DNA of 64,000 nt from Macropodus opercularis (lineage: Eukaryota > Chordata > Actinopteri > Anabantiformes > Osphronemidae). The translations under genes and the position numbers were made by a program. Shown in pieces: positions 41,996 to 55,724 of this stretch. Location of the stretch: NCBI GenBank assembly GCA_030770545.1, contig CM061098.1, forward strand, positions 18,566,001 through 18,630,000, written 5' to 3'. How positions within the stretch are numbered: the first letter of the stretch is position 1; every line of letters begins with the position of its first letter. The notes beneath the pieces were generated by a model. It had not been told where the DNA came from. It saw only the letters and a list, made by a program, of their open reading frames with translations, and made no database searches.

Positions 41996-44164
41996 CATCA
42001 CGCAACATCTGTGACATCATCTACTTCATCCTGTCCTTGGGCCAAACTATATTAGCTACTTGCTGGTACCATACAAATGTTTTCTTTGCATCTCACTTCC
42101 CTTATATTTATAGAAGCAAACACCAAAGGCTCCCAAACTTTCAAGTATGGTTATATTTGAATATCAGATCATAAATCTTCTTCCAAGTTTAAGAGAATTC
42201 TCTGCCAATATTTGAGAACAGGTGGAATTATCCAGTCACATAATGCAGTCAGTATACACAACGATGATAAAGTACATCAGTACAACCGTGCTCATGGCTC
42301 AGGTACAGAAAAAAGAGCTTCCTCTCACTTCCAGACTATTGTAATTGTGAGAGTCTACCTATATTGAGTATCTGCACTTTTGTCTTCTGTCTTTTGTTGT
42401 GAAGTAAATCTTAATTTACTATTTTCCACTAAGTAAGAAAACGTCACTGAAGCCAGTGGGCAAAAACAGATGGATGAGGAATCAGCATAATAAAAGACAT
42501 GGAAGTTACTAACATACACTGTAAAGGTCCAACCATTTCATTATTATGGGCGGATTAATAATGGGAGCTTTTTTTATACTGGCTTGTAAAATGACCACAA
42601 TTCAAAATCAGCAGGATGTTTCCCAGTCAAAATAACTTTAAATAAGCAGGTGACACGTAGCAGCAGCTTCACTTTGCTCCTGGTCCCGTTTGAAACGAAT
42701 GTTACAAAGCTCAGTTTCCTTCCCACTTTTTCCGATAATGACACAAGCTTATCAAAACATTTCAGAATAAAACATCAAACACGCACGTCAAGCTGCCGAT
42801 CATCACAAACAGATCAGCTTCAGCTTAGATACATTTACTAACTGGGATGTGCAAGTAGCATCGCACAGACGTCCCAGGATCCCTGAGGAACGGCTCACAT
42901 TGCACTGGTTTATCAAGGTTTGTCCACTTGAGTGATAGGAAGCGAAACATGACTGACTGCCTCCCATTCTACGCGTAGAAGCTAGAGCCACCAGTAGACC
43001 AGCGCTCTCACAACCAAGCGTTCTGCTGGAGCACGAGGAGCCAACTGAGGATCCAAATACTATCAGAGGAGCACGGAGCCACACAATCTGTTGTCCACCA
43101 GTACGACCTGAACAGACGGAGTGAGAGCTACGGCGCCGGCTTAAGAGAACTGAGCTTTACGCTTTTTGACATGAAGTTTAATACATACATTTAGTGAGAG
43201 ACAGGTACAGGATGAGGAATCGCTTCACTACTGGGTGTGGTCTGCTCTCGTTGCTCAGCTTCCTCGGCCTTGAGCTGAAGTGATTCCAGGTTCAACGTTG
43301 TGTGAAATTACTTACTGTAATAATCCAGTTAACAGAACCTCTAGGATAAAACAGCATAACCGCATCAATCAGGGGTCTGAAAACGAGCCACGCTTACCTG
43401 CAGTCTAACCAGTTCATCAGGTTCTGTTCCCGCCGTTTGCTGGATCCACATTAGTTGAGCAGACCTGTCTGGCAGAGTGACCTGCGAGGACACAGAGTAG
43501 GCAGATAGTAGTGCCGTACTGTATTGAAATACTGGAACAAGTTCATTGCAGCCATCTGAGGCAGATTATCACAGCATAGTTTTTATCTAAGTATATTACA
43601 AAAATCTCGTGATTACTGTGCACAGGTAGGACGATTACAGACAACGATGTTTGGTCGCTGTGCGATCGCTGACTATTGTACATCTGTCGTCTATCTCAGT
43701 AGATGTGGTTGCTCCACCTGATGAGAGCTGCTTTTCGCTTTGCTTCTTCTTCCCTTTGACTCCAGTGCTTATGGTACAAATACACAATGTGGATCTAAAC
43801 TGTCATATTCATTGTTCTGTTTCTTCAAGTGATGTGATTTGCAATTACACAAGGTGACACTAAAACTCATCTCTGGGAGCCATTTAGCGGATAAGAATTA
43901 CCACTGCAATTTAGAAAGCAGGCTTCAATCTAGCAATTATGGGGAAAAGGTGATTTTAAAGTTCCAGCATTTCTCCAGCAATCATTGTGTTGAATCTGAA
44001 ACAATTCTCTCTCATATGAATGAGGTTGTCAGAAAAGATTTCAGATACTTGTAATAGTGCTGCAATTAAGGAAATTGTCCCCGTTATTTAATCTACATCT
44101 CTATGAAGTAACTGGGCTATTTTGCATATTTTGGTTGAAGATATAACAAGAGACACGCAGACAA
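41996..44164. other. No gene recognised
   Basis: AT-leaning sequence with short chance frames. Nothing else identified. Confidence 0.5.
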
Positions 44165-44275
44165 TCCCACACACTCTCACCTACAGGCAACTTAGAGACA
44201 CCAATTAACCTGACTGATGTCTCTGGACTGTGGGAGGAAGCCACACGAACACAGTGAGAACATGGGAACTAGTGT
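44165..44275 (-). mobile_element. SINE fragment, same family as 17.25 kb
   Basis: CAATTAACCTGACTGATGTC, CTGGACTGTGGGAGGAAGCC and GAGAACATGGGAACT are the reverse complement of the SINE's middle part (compare TTCTCCCCGGGTCTCC and CCTCCCACAG at 17354-17386). The pol III promoter and the tail are both absent. Confidence 0.75.
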
Positions 44276-45881
44276 GAGAAGAAGGACTGCGTTGGGCTTA
44301 AGACATGTTATATGATATACCACTACCGCTACGTTGCAATATTAGTGTGGCAACATTTGACATCAAACTGGTGCTGATCTAGGATTTATTCTCTACGCTG
44401 CCACACGTGGTCCATCGTCGTCGTCATGTTAGAGCAGCGTTGATAGAGAGTGTCCTTCATGGGAGCAGAACAGACGGGTTGTGTGAGGTCTCCATGTGGA
44501 CATTTGTCCTCAAAGGAGGGACCATCATCCATTAAGAAGCGAGACGCTGCTGGCGTGTTGCTGCTGTTTCCTCCTATGCTTTTGCACCGAGCTGCTTCTT
44601 TGCAGTGTCCTGTCTTCAGTCTGAAGGGGTTTGTAGTAGACGGACCTGGAGCAGCTTGTGAATCAGACGGGCTGAACTGTGAAGCCCCTGAAATGATGCC
44701 GTGAAGGCGTAGCTGCCTTGCTCCTGAGAAGCCTGTTGCATCGTCGTATTGGGCAACGAGGTGGAGCCGCGATCGCTGTCAAGTGGTTGTGTTGATTTGT
44801 GCTTTCAAACACTGCTTCATTTGTCAGGTTAAGTTAGTGTCGATGCTGTGGTTGACACTGCTGCCCCTCTGTGTCTCTACTCTTAGAAGGGGGGGAGGCC
44901 GTGCTGGCTGTGATCTGTGGAGGCTTGGTAAGAATGTTTCTAACGGGAAAGAAGTGACGTGGCGATAAAGCGCATCGGACACAGCTTTCATTACCGAACA
45001 CACGCATGACCAGACTAATACGCTTCATCCTTCACTGTTTTCTTCAGGTTCATAGTTTCCTGACTCCAACTTCTAACAGGTGGACGGAACCAGACACAAG
45101 GTTTGTTCAGATAAAGCAGAGACGTCTCGATTTAAGACATGGGCGTGTGAGTGGTCAAATGAAGGGGAAACACGTGTGCGTCAACGCTGTGCTTAGCTTG
45201 TCCAGCTCTGAGCTACAACCACATCATGGCCCCTCCTATTAGGAGCTTCAATACTCAATGTGACAAACCTGTGTGGACTAGAGAGTGTGTCAACATGCTG
45301 TACTTTCCAGGTAATGTGCTCATCAAGGTTGTGTACAATGAATAAACGGCAGAAAAGCCTGCGACTATAGTCAATACAAAGACCAGACAAAGTTACACAG
45401 AGTGCACTTAAAATAAACATCAGTGAGTGTGAGTATATAAGTGAGTCGTGATTGAAATGCGGATGGAAACGGGGCCAAGTCATCCATTTGCAAATATGCA
45501 CCATTAATAAAAGAGATGGTTCAAAGGTGCAATGGGGACAAAGTCTGGAGCAGTGTGATGTGAATGAGTCAGCCTATAAACGAGAACGTTGGTGGTCTGG
45601 TAGTTGAGCATATGTTGATTTGGACCAGGGACAGCTCTGAAGGTGTGACTCTAGCTAATGAAGTGCAGCTACATGCTTAGTGCACTAATGTCATCATCAT
45701 TTATCATTTGGACAAATACAAGTAAGCGACAGCTAAAAGGGAATTTCACTACATATATTTGATCGTTTGTTGTAGTTCATGTCAATAAACCTGTTGAGAA
45801 TTGAGATAATCTCCAGAGATTTGATGACAAAAGACATTTAGCTGCTTATCAAGAGGAGAAAGCAAATGTCCGCTGTTATGT
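44276..45881. other. No gene recognised
   Basis: No recognisable gene or repeat. Confidence 0.5.
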
Positions 45882-46445
45882 GGCTGGAGTTTCAGAAACG
45901 CTACGAAGGATATTTGGAAACTACAACATACTCGTCTACTTCAAACCCACCAGACAGAAGCTCATCCACCCAAAGGAACCAGCACCGAGACACAAGAGGA
46001 ACAACAGTGTCTGCAGTTCAACGCAGTGAGGAGTCTCAAGGATGAACCAGCACAGGAGGAACAACACGTCAGGACCAGTATCAGTCTCCACTTAAAAGAC
46101 AAAGGCCACTGAAGACGAAGCAGACAGAAGGTTTGAGCGTTAGAGCAGCGTCACGTCCAGGTAAACAGCTCCTCTCTCTACAGGTGGAGGCTCAGACACA
46201 ACCTGCCCTGTCAACTATGGAGGAAGATCCAGATTCACCATGAAGGACACACTGACCACCCTGTAGTGGTGGAGGAGGAGAGTTCACACCTGCTCACTGC
46301 CCTCAGTCCTCTGTTCTCACAACCAGCCCGTTGTCTACAGGTGAAGTGAAACCTGGAGGATAAATCTGTGTCTCTACCAACTTCCCTCAGACTGAAGAAG
46401 CTTCCTGGACAGATGGAGAAACGTTTCTACGGAAAAGAAGCCTCT
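45882..46445 (+). mobile_element. Penelope-like element fragment
   Basis: Plus strand. AGVSETLRRIFGNYNILVYF, then KPTRQKLIHPKEPAPRHKRN, is the linker between RT and endonuclease (about 45885-46000). It jumps to MNQHRRNNTSGPVS (about 46040-46085) in the GIY-YIG region, the intervening catalytic peptide having been deleted. Decayed sequence continues to AGCTTCCTGGACAGATGGAG and AAACGTTTCTACGG. A stretch around 46040-46080 is almost identical to the inverse of 27428-27470, so the copies are closely related. Confidence 0.8.
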
Positions 46446-46994
46446 AGTGATCTAGTTCCTGTAGTCGTGCTACTGTGCAGCCCTTTCTAGTCACCTGTAC
46501 ATTTTCCTATGAGCCAGCACTCGGGCTTTGTCTTGTCAGGCTGCTTCCTGGGCCTGCAACTCTGCAAAGGGTTCAGCAGGTTTAGCTGAGTCTTGTCTCA
46601 TGGGCATAAGTTAAAAGCACCATAGCCCAACAGGACGCAGAGGAGTTGTGAGTAGGCAGCTTAGTTCAGTAAACCTACGGTTCGAAGCCCACCAGCCGTT
46701 CACTAAGCTGCTCCAGACATAGTCTGTAATTAGAAAGTTATTATTACACAAAGCGTTTTTACGTCAGAATGCACGTCCCATGTAACCAACTAGTCTCGTG
46801 TTGGTGTTAATGTGATAAAAAAGGAGTTTGACGCTGTGACGTCTCCTATGCAGGAGATATCTGGTGAGCAGATGTGACGGTAAAGGTCAGACAGCTTCCT
46901 TCCTGTTTTCACGTTCCAGCGTTGTGAATGTGCGAAGCAACAACGCCTGCTTTTATACATGACACACAATGGGGCGGAATGTTATTCTGGACAA
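46446..46994. other. No gene recognised
   Basis: Nothing identified in this interval. Confidence 0.5.
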
Positions 46995-47140
46995 ACAGAA
47001 ACGCTGTGAGATACAAAAGCATTTCATGTCTCACAGCGTTTCTATGAAATGCTTTTATATCTCACAGCGTTTCTGTAAAATGCTTTTATATCTCACAGCG
47101 TTTCTGTAAAATGCTTTTATATCTCACAGCGTTTCTGTTT
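46995..47140. repeat. 31-bp tandem array with an inverted leading copy
   Basis: TCACAGCGTTTCT recurs at 47031, 47062, 47093 and 47124, an exact 31-bp period; the unit is roughly ATCTCACAGCGTTTCTGTAA plus AATGCTTTTAT. Just before it, 46995-47024 is the unit reversed and complemented (ACAGAAACGCTGTGAGATAC...). The array can therefore fold on its first member. Confidence 0.92.
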
Positions 47141-47598
47141 CTCCAGTCATTTATCCAGCTGCACATCCTCCGCCGTAGTGGTGCTGGTAGCGGTCTCCAC
47201 GTGTGACAGGATTCCCGTGGAAATGCCTTCATCGTCATTACTCGCCATTCTGTGGCACCTGGTACTGCTCTTGTGTATCTAGCAAAGATTCACCCCAACC
47301 TTTCATCCATCTACGACTTCACAGCCCCTTTAAATCCCTCTGTCCTTTAACATTAATCATCGCTGTCAGTGACTCTGTTGTGCTTTTAGTGTCCTGTCTT
47401 TACTTACTGCTGTATCATGTAATAATGACAAATCCTTTCCAGCAAATTGTTCTAGATTATCTGTAACCATTTTATGGATTCCACAGGCACAGAACTCAAA
47501 TATGACAGAAATGGATGCAGCCACACAACACAACACTTAAAATAAAGTGGTAGCTGTAATGTATTAGATTTCAAAGTGGCCTGATAAAGAGTTTTAAG

Positions 47599-47600
<2 letters not shown>

Positions 47601-47663
<63 letters not shown>
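47601..47663. repeat. (GT)31 microsatellite
   Basis: An uninterrupted GT tract of about 63 bp, likely polymorphic. Confidence 0.97.
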
Positions 47664-47664
<1 letters not shown>

Positions 47665-50600
47665 TGTAACATGACAAGGAAATATAAGAGCACAGCAAGA
47701 CAGTCAGGAAATGTAATAAGGGTGATGGTCAAGTTACAGTTTTCCATTCCAGTAGTCTAAGTCGTCCATCATCCATGATCCACATGACGTTGGCTGTAGT
47801 TTAGTCTCCTCCCGTCGTGCACGTCCTGGGCCGACTGGTTAAACCTGGAACTGGATCTCAGGCGGCTGTAGATGGGATCTGAACAGATGGATGACATAGC
47901 CCCCCACTGGCTGTACTTCAACCAGCTACTAGGAAGCTGCTGCCTTCATGATAGGTAACAGATGGAACGCATTAAAAATCAAGTACACATCAAATGAACG
48001 TTTCCATATGGTGGCTTGTGTAATTTCTAGTTAGGTTTTAAGTTGCTGTATGTTCTAATGCATTTTTAATAAGTGGTTAGAAATCTCAAAAGAAAGAAAA
48101 CTTTATTCATCATTCAGCATTTTAATGGCCTGATGTCTGAGCAGACGCACGTCGTCCACCGTTGTTTGTGGCCCAGCGTTCTCTGCCTGTTGCCTGGAGA
48201 CACCGACTGACCTCTGCCACACGGAGCAGGTGTTGGTCCGTAACGTCCACACGTCTCCTGTCCCACAGCGAGGTCCAGCGACGTTTGGCTCCATGTCACA
48301 CGGACATGCTGCGTCTTTGTGCAGGTGATCGACTCCACTCAACCACGCCCTAAGACAACACTACAGTCCTGTGTTGTCAGAGCATTTCACACATTAGCTC
48401 ACATAAAGCTTCCAGCGTCCGTGTTTACAGTTTAGCTGAGGCAGCAGAATGGCTGTTATTGAGTTTGAGAGCAGATGAATCACTTTCCCATTAGAACGCG
48501 ATGCTGCTCACAGCTGCCTCAGCCTCGGTCTCTGCTGGCGCGGAGGCCGTGGATCCGCTTTCATATTTGAATCAGCGACACAAGACAATTACTCCAAACC
48601 AAGCTGTTACCCAGGTAATGAATTACACTTCACCATATGACAATGCTGCTAAGCAGCTTCAGACCAACTAAAGCTACTGTGACGCTGAAGGAAAACCAGG
48701 GTAACATGTCATTTAGCTAAATATTCATGTGAATCTGTCTATTCACTATCTGTGTGTACCTGTTACGACTGCACACCTGTACGTGGCTGCAACCACAGCC
48801 TGCTCCGAACCAGACGTGGAGGCAGACGACCACAGCAACGAGGGCTGCATCTCTGAGGACCCGTCCTGGACCACGGCACCTCCAGCCTGGTCAGCATGAG
48901 GAGGACCACGTGTCTTCAGGCGTCTCGGTGACCTTCTACCGTCATCACAGGGACTCTGCTTCCAGGACCTTCACAGAAAATGCTTATTGCGTGTTTCACT
49001 TGTTTGCTCTGTATAATCTGCATCTTTCTACTCGTTAGTTAGATGCTAAACTCATTTCATTACATGTACGTTTGCATGTGTAACTCTCGTGTTTTCCGCT
49101 TTGCGCTGCTCCAGCTCTCTGAGGCAAAGAATACGCCTCACACAGACATGTTTGTTTCTGTGGGCTTTCTTTTCACTCTCATCACGGATAGAAATCGCTT
49201 TTTTCCACAACAGCACACAGAACAAGATGTTTACTTGTCATATTGCCTTGTTCGCTTTTACCTGTACCAGCAAAGTTTTGTATTCTCTCCAGTTCGTCTT
49301 TTCTGTTGGTCACACAAAAGGGTTTTTTCTAGTGTTGTACAACTTTAATGACTGTTTGTGCTTCTAAAAATGTGCGCTTGGTCTGAGCCTAGTTTAAAGT
49401 ATAGATCATTTTCTGCATCTCAAGGGGTTAGTGTGTGTCGTACAGTAAGATGTGCTGTGTGTTGACAGTGCAATTAGAAATTGTGTCTCAAAACAAAGAC
49501 GTCTCAACATCTGGCACCAAGTCATTACTGTGAATTCATTATGTGTCCGCTCTGTTAGGATGCAACGCAGCCAGTGAACGAGGATCAGTCTGGCCCAGAT
49601 CTGATCTCAGTCTGGAGAACGGGGAGAAGCTGCAGACACAGGCTTTGTCTGCCGTGACCTAGTCTCACCTCTCCGTCCATTTCCTCGTCCTCCGTCTCTC
49701 ATTAGGCTGCGGCGGGTCAGGAGTCAGTGCTCAGGCCAAAGAGCAAAGAGAAACAGTCAGCTTCACTATGATGAGAGGATGGAGCATCACTCTCCCATTG
49801 ATGCCAACTCTTTCACTTTCCCATTATTTCATCAGCTCACGAGGCGAATGAAAGGAAATAAAGACGTCTTTGCCAAGCAGCTGAGCAAATATTGACTTCA
49901 AGCAAACCAGCTTAATTCAATCTGAGCAGGTTCAATTAAATGTTTCGCTTTAATGTTTTTCAACCACTGTTAAAAGGTGTTTTGGCACAAACTGAGGAGC
50001 TGCTGTCATCCTGATGGAAGAACAGAGAACGGGCCCAGGGTTCAGGCAGAGCTCAACTGCTTTCGTCTGGCTTTTGGATTTGAAGCAGTGTCACCTGTGT
50101 TGTCTTGGTTGAGCATTTTTTCAATTCCTTTCAGAGTCTTCAGAGTCAAAGTCAATAACAAATGTTATGGTGATTTCGTGTCAGTTTAGGGCCTTTGCTA
50201 GATTAGATGCAGTGACTGGGAAAGTGTGTTGCCTGGAGACCTGAATTTTACAGAGGACAGATACAGGAACAATGACAAATTACAGGTATATACAAACCAG
50301 CAGTGTAACATGACATGTGACAGCTCATTACATATGGATGCATGTCGAATCTCCGAGTCTCGTCCTGGCGCTGAAGCTCCTCCTGTGGCAGACGTGCAGG
50401 GATGTCGGTCGCCCACCGTATTAACTTTGTGTTAGGGTCCTGCTGTGATAGTTTATGGCCATGTTTCAACATCAGTATGAAGCACAGGAGTTCAACCCAG
50501 ACATGCGACCTCCCGCCCCGACCCAAACAAACCACGACTGTACCCAAGCGTTTAGAACGGGGGTCACGACCCGTTTCAACAAGCAGACCATCGTTCGCTC

Positions 50601-53360
50601 GGGGCAACAGAGCGATGCCAGAGGATTTACAGCCGCAGTAAGTCAGCGTCAGCAGATTGATCCTGCTTGTTCAAACGCAGCCAAACGTCTCTTGCCACAG
50701 ACTGTCGCTGCTACACGAAACAGGTACTTTTATCTAGGGAGCAATAATTAATGACATCACTTAAAATGAGGGACAAAGAATTAGTGCTTTGATTACCAAA
50801 CGCAGCTCATCCACCGTCTAATGTGCCAGCGCAGCGAGCTGGCAGAGACTGTTACAGTATGTAAAACCTGTTCAGGGACAGAAGTGACTCATAAACATGC
50901 ATAAACATTTTTCTCTCTCGTAGTGTGTGTGTGTGCACGTTGGCAGTGTTTGACGCTGAGGAACTGTGACTGATGAGGTGATTACGAGGCAGGTGATCAG
51001 TGTGGGAGTTAGCGTATCTGTCAGCAGATGGAGAGATGATGGACACACACACAACATATGTGACCATACTCATGCTTACAGTCCTGCATTTTCATTATAT
51101 GGGATAATGGGTTCTTTATTACAGTAGTCTCAACATGATAAACAATAACAATAATATTGAATTATTATTAATTAATTGGTATTAACATAACAGGAAAACT
51201 AAATATGTAATAACCTTAATAATTTAATGTAAGCAAAATAAAATAATTAATAGAAACAGGTTTGGGTACCGAGCAAGAATGAAACAAAGAAACATACTGA
51301 TACTGTTTGGCACAAAGAACACGAGCAAACCCTAAGGAAACACAAAACCGAACGACCAGCTCTAACTACACACAAGCATCAATCAATCAATTCATCTAAC
51401 TAACCCCAGAGGCGCTGCTCTCTACAGGCAGCCTGTAGCTGTTCCTAAGAGGTGACTGGGTGCCTGGACCCTCTGGTGGTTGGCTGAAGACGGCGTTAGA
51501 TCGATCCACCAATCAGAGGCCGGATTTACATACAGCTCATCTTAACCTGCGAACAGTCGGAAGGACACATTTCATTTCATCTCAAATGATGTTCCAACAT
51601 CTAAAACAGGAAGTTCAGCGCAGGTTCTTACACAGCACATCCTTATAACCACCCTGTTGAACCTTGAGTGGCCTCTAGTGAGTCTGACCAATGTCTGCCG
51701 GTATGATGTGAGTCTGTGAGGGACAGTTCAACTAAGCCTGTTTCTACCAGCGTAGTATTTGAAGTCACCGTGTCCTCGCAGGTCAAGCAGTGAAACAGCA
51801 GCTTGATGACGGGATGGATGTGTCCTACGTGTATTTCTGTGAATATTTGAACCTGAACTGCTTGTAACAAACACGTGTAATGTGTGATTGTTCAGGGTCG
51901 ACAACCCCGGTGAGACCATAAGCACCAAATATGCGTAACTGAGTTTTCCTTCTGCCAGGACCTGACATAACCAGGGTCAGACTCCAACAAGCAGAATGGA
52001 AACCAATTACACCCCCAACAAACAAACCAGAGTCACCGCGAGTCTAAGGCGATGAGACAGAGACTGAGGGCTGAGACTGTAGGAACCTGCCTCGCTGACA
52101 AACAGTCACGCCAATGCAGCAGCAGAGCCAAAATGCAATAAAAGGCAAAAAGTGACAAGGAGTCCACGCGGCTGCGTCTCCTGCATTCTGACCAAGGGCG
52201 CTGCTCCGCGTTCACATTTAATGTTGCTGCAATCCATCACAGCCTCCATCTGTTCACTGTCACCCTGCCATCATCCATCCATCAGGACCCACACTCCCAC
52301 ACAAGCAGACACATCTTTCAGGCCCACTTTGTGCTCAGACGCAGGAAGGATCAACAATAGCAGATTTCTGTTATCTGAAACCAGAAACAGGTTTTCAGCT
52401 TTTATGCTGTTTTGCTTGATGTGATTTTTGGTCAGTGAACTAGGAAGAGAAAAAGTTGATTTATGTATGACAATAAAAAGCATATTCCAAGAAGCAGACC
52501 CACATTTACTGAACATGAGAGGAGGCACTTCAGGCGCTTGGCTTCAGTCCCTGCATAGGGATGTTTGAGATTATGGTTTTACATAACACGCAAACACACA
52601 CATTCAGCAATAATACTTTTGCTGCTCAGCTGTTCTTCTTCTTCTAGTCGTGCGTTCATTTCCTGCCTGGACGTTCACTCGTCGTTCACCCGTGTGATCG
52701 TTCTCGGCCGGACCACGGAGCCTCCCTGCCATCGGACACGTTCTCGATACAAAGTATAGAACTGAACTTTAAAGTCCTGGACACGTGGACACAGGATGCT
52801 CAGTTCGCAAGGGAGGCGGCGCCGTCCTAACAGTGCGTTCGGGTTCTGGATCTTTCCTTTCGGGTCTGTCTTGGCTGGTTGGTCACCTTTTTACCTGCAC
52901 CACCTCCACCTGCATTCTGCACCTGCTGCTGAACCCTGGATCAACCCGGACCTCTGAACCTTGTTTTCTGATGACCTGCACCTCTCCTGACTCTCCTGAC
53001 CAAGACTCCTGCTCCTTTCTGGTCTGTGGTAAATTACTGATCTACTGCTGCTGCTGAAAGTCGTCTGCTGGAAGAATTTGCTTCTAGGAAACGTTCGGGT
53101 GGTGGCAGAGATTTGTGTGGACCCTCCGCTGTGCACTCACCACCGGTCACTGCAGGGCATGTGCTCCCGCTGATGTCCACCTCTGTCCTCTTACTTTCTC
53201 CTGCTTCGTCCTTGTAAGGGCCAGCAGGCTGGGGCCTCGCTGTCACCTCGCCTCAGTGCTTGGGTTCTGGCGGATGTCAGAGGGTCAGAGGTGACGTACA
53301 CCACAGGATAGTCACCGGGTTTTGGATCTGAACCTGGCTGCGTGCGTACTTTGACCTGTA
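47664..53360. other. No gene recognised
   Basis: About 5.7 kb with no confirmed gene or repeat. One minus-strand frame (48353-48103) with a stop overlapping an AATAAA is discussed under findings. Short GT runs near 50925-50937 are unremarkable. Confidence 0.5.
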
Positions 53361-53520
53361 CTTGGGTTGTTGCAGACAAACAAACACATGGTTATGTCTC
53401 CTCCAACCACGGAGTCTGTTGGATATATGTGTCACATAAGTAGGCCGACCTACTTATGTGACATTTGGGTTATGGTGAGAGAAATTAAAAGAAACGTTTA
53501 TTTGTCTGCAACAACCCAAG
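53361..53520. mobile_element. 160-bp palindromic MITE (TA-flanked)
   Basis: Outer arms CTTGGGTTGTTGCAGACAAA... (53361-53385) and its reverse complement (53496-53520) match over 25 bp with one mismatch. At the centre, 53431-53462 is a second near-perfect palindrome, GTCACATAAGTAGG/ CCTACTTATGTGAC-type. TA lies on both outside edges (GTA before, TAA after), as for Tc1/mariner insertions. It has no coding capacity. Confidence 0.85.
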
Positions 53521-55724
53521 TAACACGGTTACTTTGTCATCAGAGCATTTTCTGTTCTTGCTGCACCTTCAGATTTTAATCTGCAGCTGCCACACAGCAA
53601 CACGCTACCATAACACACGTAGGCAACAATGGGCTACGGTGCAGCCTGTGTGATAGTGGCTTGAACAGAACTGAAAGAATATTTTTATAGATCGGCCGAG
53701 CGTCTCTTCAGGCAGAGTCCAGTCATGCATTAATCAAGGGCTGCCAATTATTAAAGTGTGCCTGTTGTGTCCAGGGGCATCACTAGACTGAGAGCTTAGA
53801 GCGGATTAACCTCGGCTCGTTAGAGGAGCTTTCAATGTTTACTCTGGGTCACAGAAGTGTTTGTAAAAATATAGAAAATATGCTGCACAGGAAAAAAATC
53901 AATTACATCTACAAAATTACTTTATTTGAAAACAAATTTTTCACTGGAGGAGCCGATGTATCAGCATATTATTCACTTAATGCTTGAACATAAATCAGTG
54001 AAGTTAATTTAACTTCAAAGTTCATATCTGGGTTCAGGAAGTTACCACTTAGAAGCTGTTACTGACAGTAAAGCTGCTGGTGTCAGGACTGGTTTGAATG
54101 TGGCCGAAGTTAAAGCCTAGTTTCAGTGGAGCCTTGTGAAGTAGTGTAGTATTGTGGTTGTGCGCAGAAGTTCTTCCAACACAAACCATCTATTGCATCT
54201 GGTTGTTTTCCGTGCAACCAAACCGTAGCATTGAATTAACGGCTCTGCCTGTAGGTCGATGTGTGTTTGTGTGTGTGTGGTCATTCATTTGTGGGGCTTC
54301 CTCTGCCGCCGGACCTCCCACCACAAGGCAGGTCCATCCCAACGTGACTGCCACCTTCTGACTTTCCTCTCTGCCCATCTCCATCACATAAGCATGTTTC
54401 GGGGACCTTGTTGTGTTGAGCGTCCATAGTGAAGGCGTTTGCCTGCAGACTGTGTTGTAAGTTTCATGTAATGATGTTTCGTGTCTGAGCTGAGGTTTCT
54501 GGCCTCCCTCGCTCTTGTTGATGCTCTTTTGTTCAGAGCAGATTTTTCACAGTAAGGGTTTCAGTATTCAGTATAAGTGTGAATTGTTGCCGATCACGCT
54601 GTGTCCTCCTTGGGGTCTTAACAGCCTCACCACGGACTCATTCCACCATGTTGCGGCGGATTGTGACACAGTCTTGCTCCAGATGGGAACGTTGGGCATT
54701 CACAATGGAAAGCTCACCCTTTATTCCTTCAAGACAACGCTTGGGTTCTGATGTTGATCTCCTTCCCATTATTTTCTAATCTTTTCTCCACACTGCAGAC
54801 GCCTGATGAGCAAATAATGCAATATAATAACAAAGATTTGAGTATAAGTAAAGATCAATGAGGGAAAGATCCCGACAGCAGGGGTAATAAAAGGTAAAGG
54901 TCTCATGAGAACAGATGTAATGAGAGAATGTGTCTTTATTACAAGGAAACCTTACACGTTGATATGAGGGCATCCGTCCTGTTCTCTGGGTGATGTCTGC
55001 AAAATAATGAGAAGCATTTGGTTTACTCACTAATATTGAGTATTACAATAACCAGTGAATATAGATGGAAACAAATATGTTTACGATGTCAGAGACGATT
55101 ATTTCCTTTGTGCAGCCGAGAGGTTTGCACTGCAGCGCATGATAATAACACTTAGATGCAGAGACTCGCACTAAACTGTGGAATAATTTCGGGAGCTTTT
55201 TGAACCTCTGGTTGCTTATGACAACATATAATTACTTTGTGACTATGCAGCGTCCATGTTCGTTCTCAGTACTTACCAGCATGTGCTGGGGTTTGCAGTT
55301 GATTTGACAGAACGAGTTTTTAGGAAACACTGTGGCAGGGTAATAAAATGTCACCTCCTCTGTGGCAGATGTTTCTCACTAGATATTTCCTTCTAGAAAG
55401 GTCAGTAACATATATACTTAGTCTCCTGGAGCCTGCGTCTGTCTACTGGTGGTGCGTTCAATATTTCTAGAAACGGACAACAAATTATTCTTGTGTGTTC
55501 TTAGATATAAATTAAAGAAGACGTGGTCAGTGTGGCCTCAAGGTATTCAACCAGTCCCGTACCCTGCATTTGTGTAATTGAAGCACATTGTGGCTACGTC
55601 TGCTTAACAGTGGTGATATCAGGGGTGAAGCATCTTTCCCTCTGGTCATAGAAACATGTTTAAAGAAGCCATATTACGCACAATAGACTTTCTGTGTTTT
55701 ACTGAATTATCACAAATATCACGT
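53521..55724. other. No gene recognised
   Basis: No gene or repeat recognised. 53690-53840 has a homeobox-site-rich look (ATTAATC, CCAATTATTAA) and might be conserved non-coding sequence. Confidence 0.45.
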
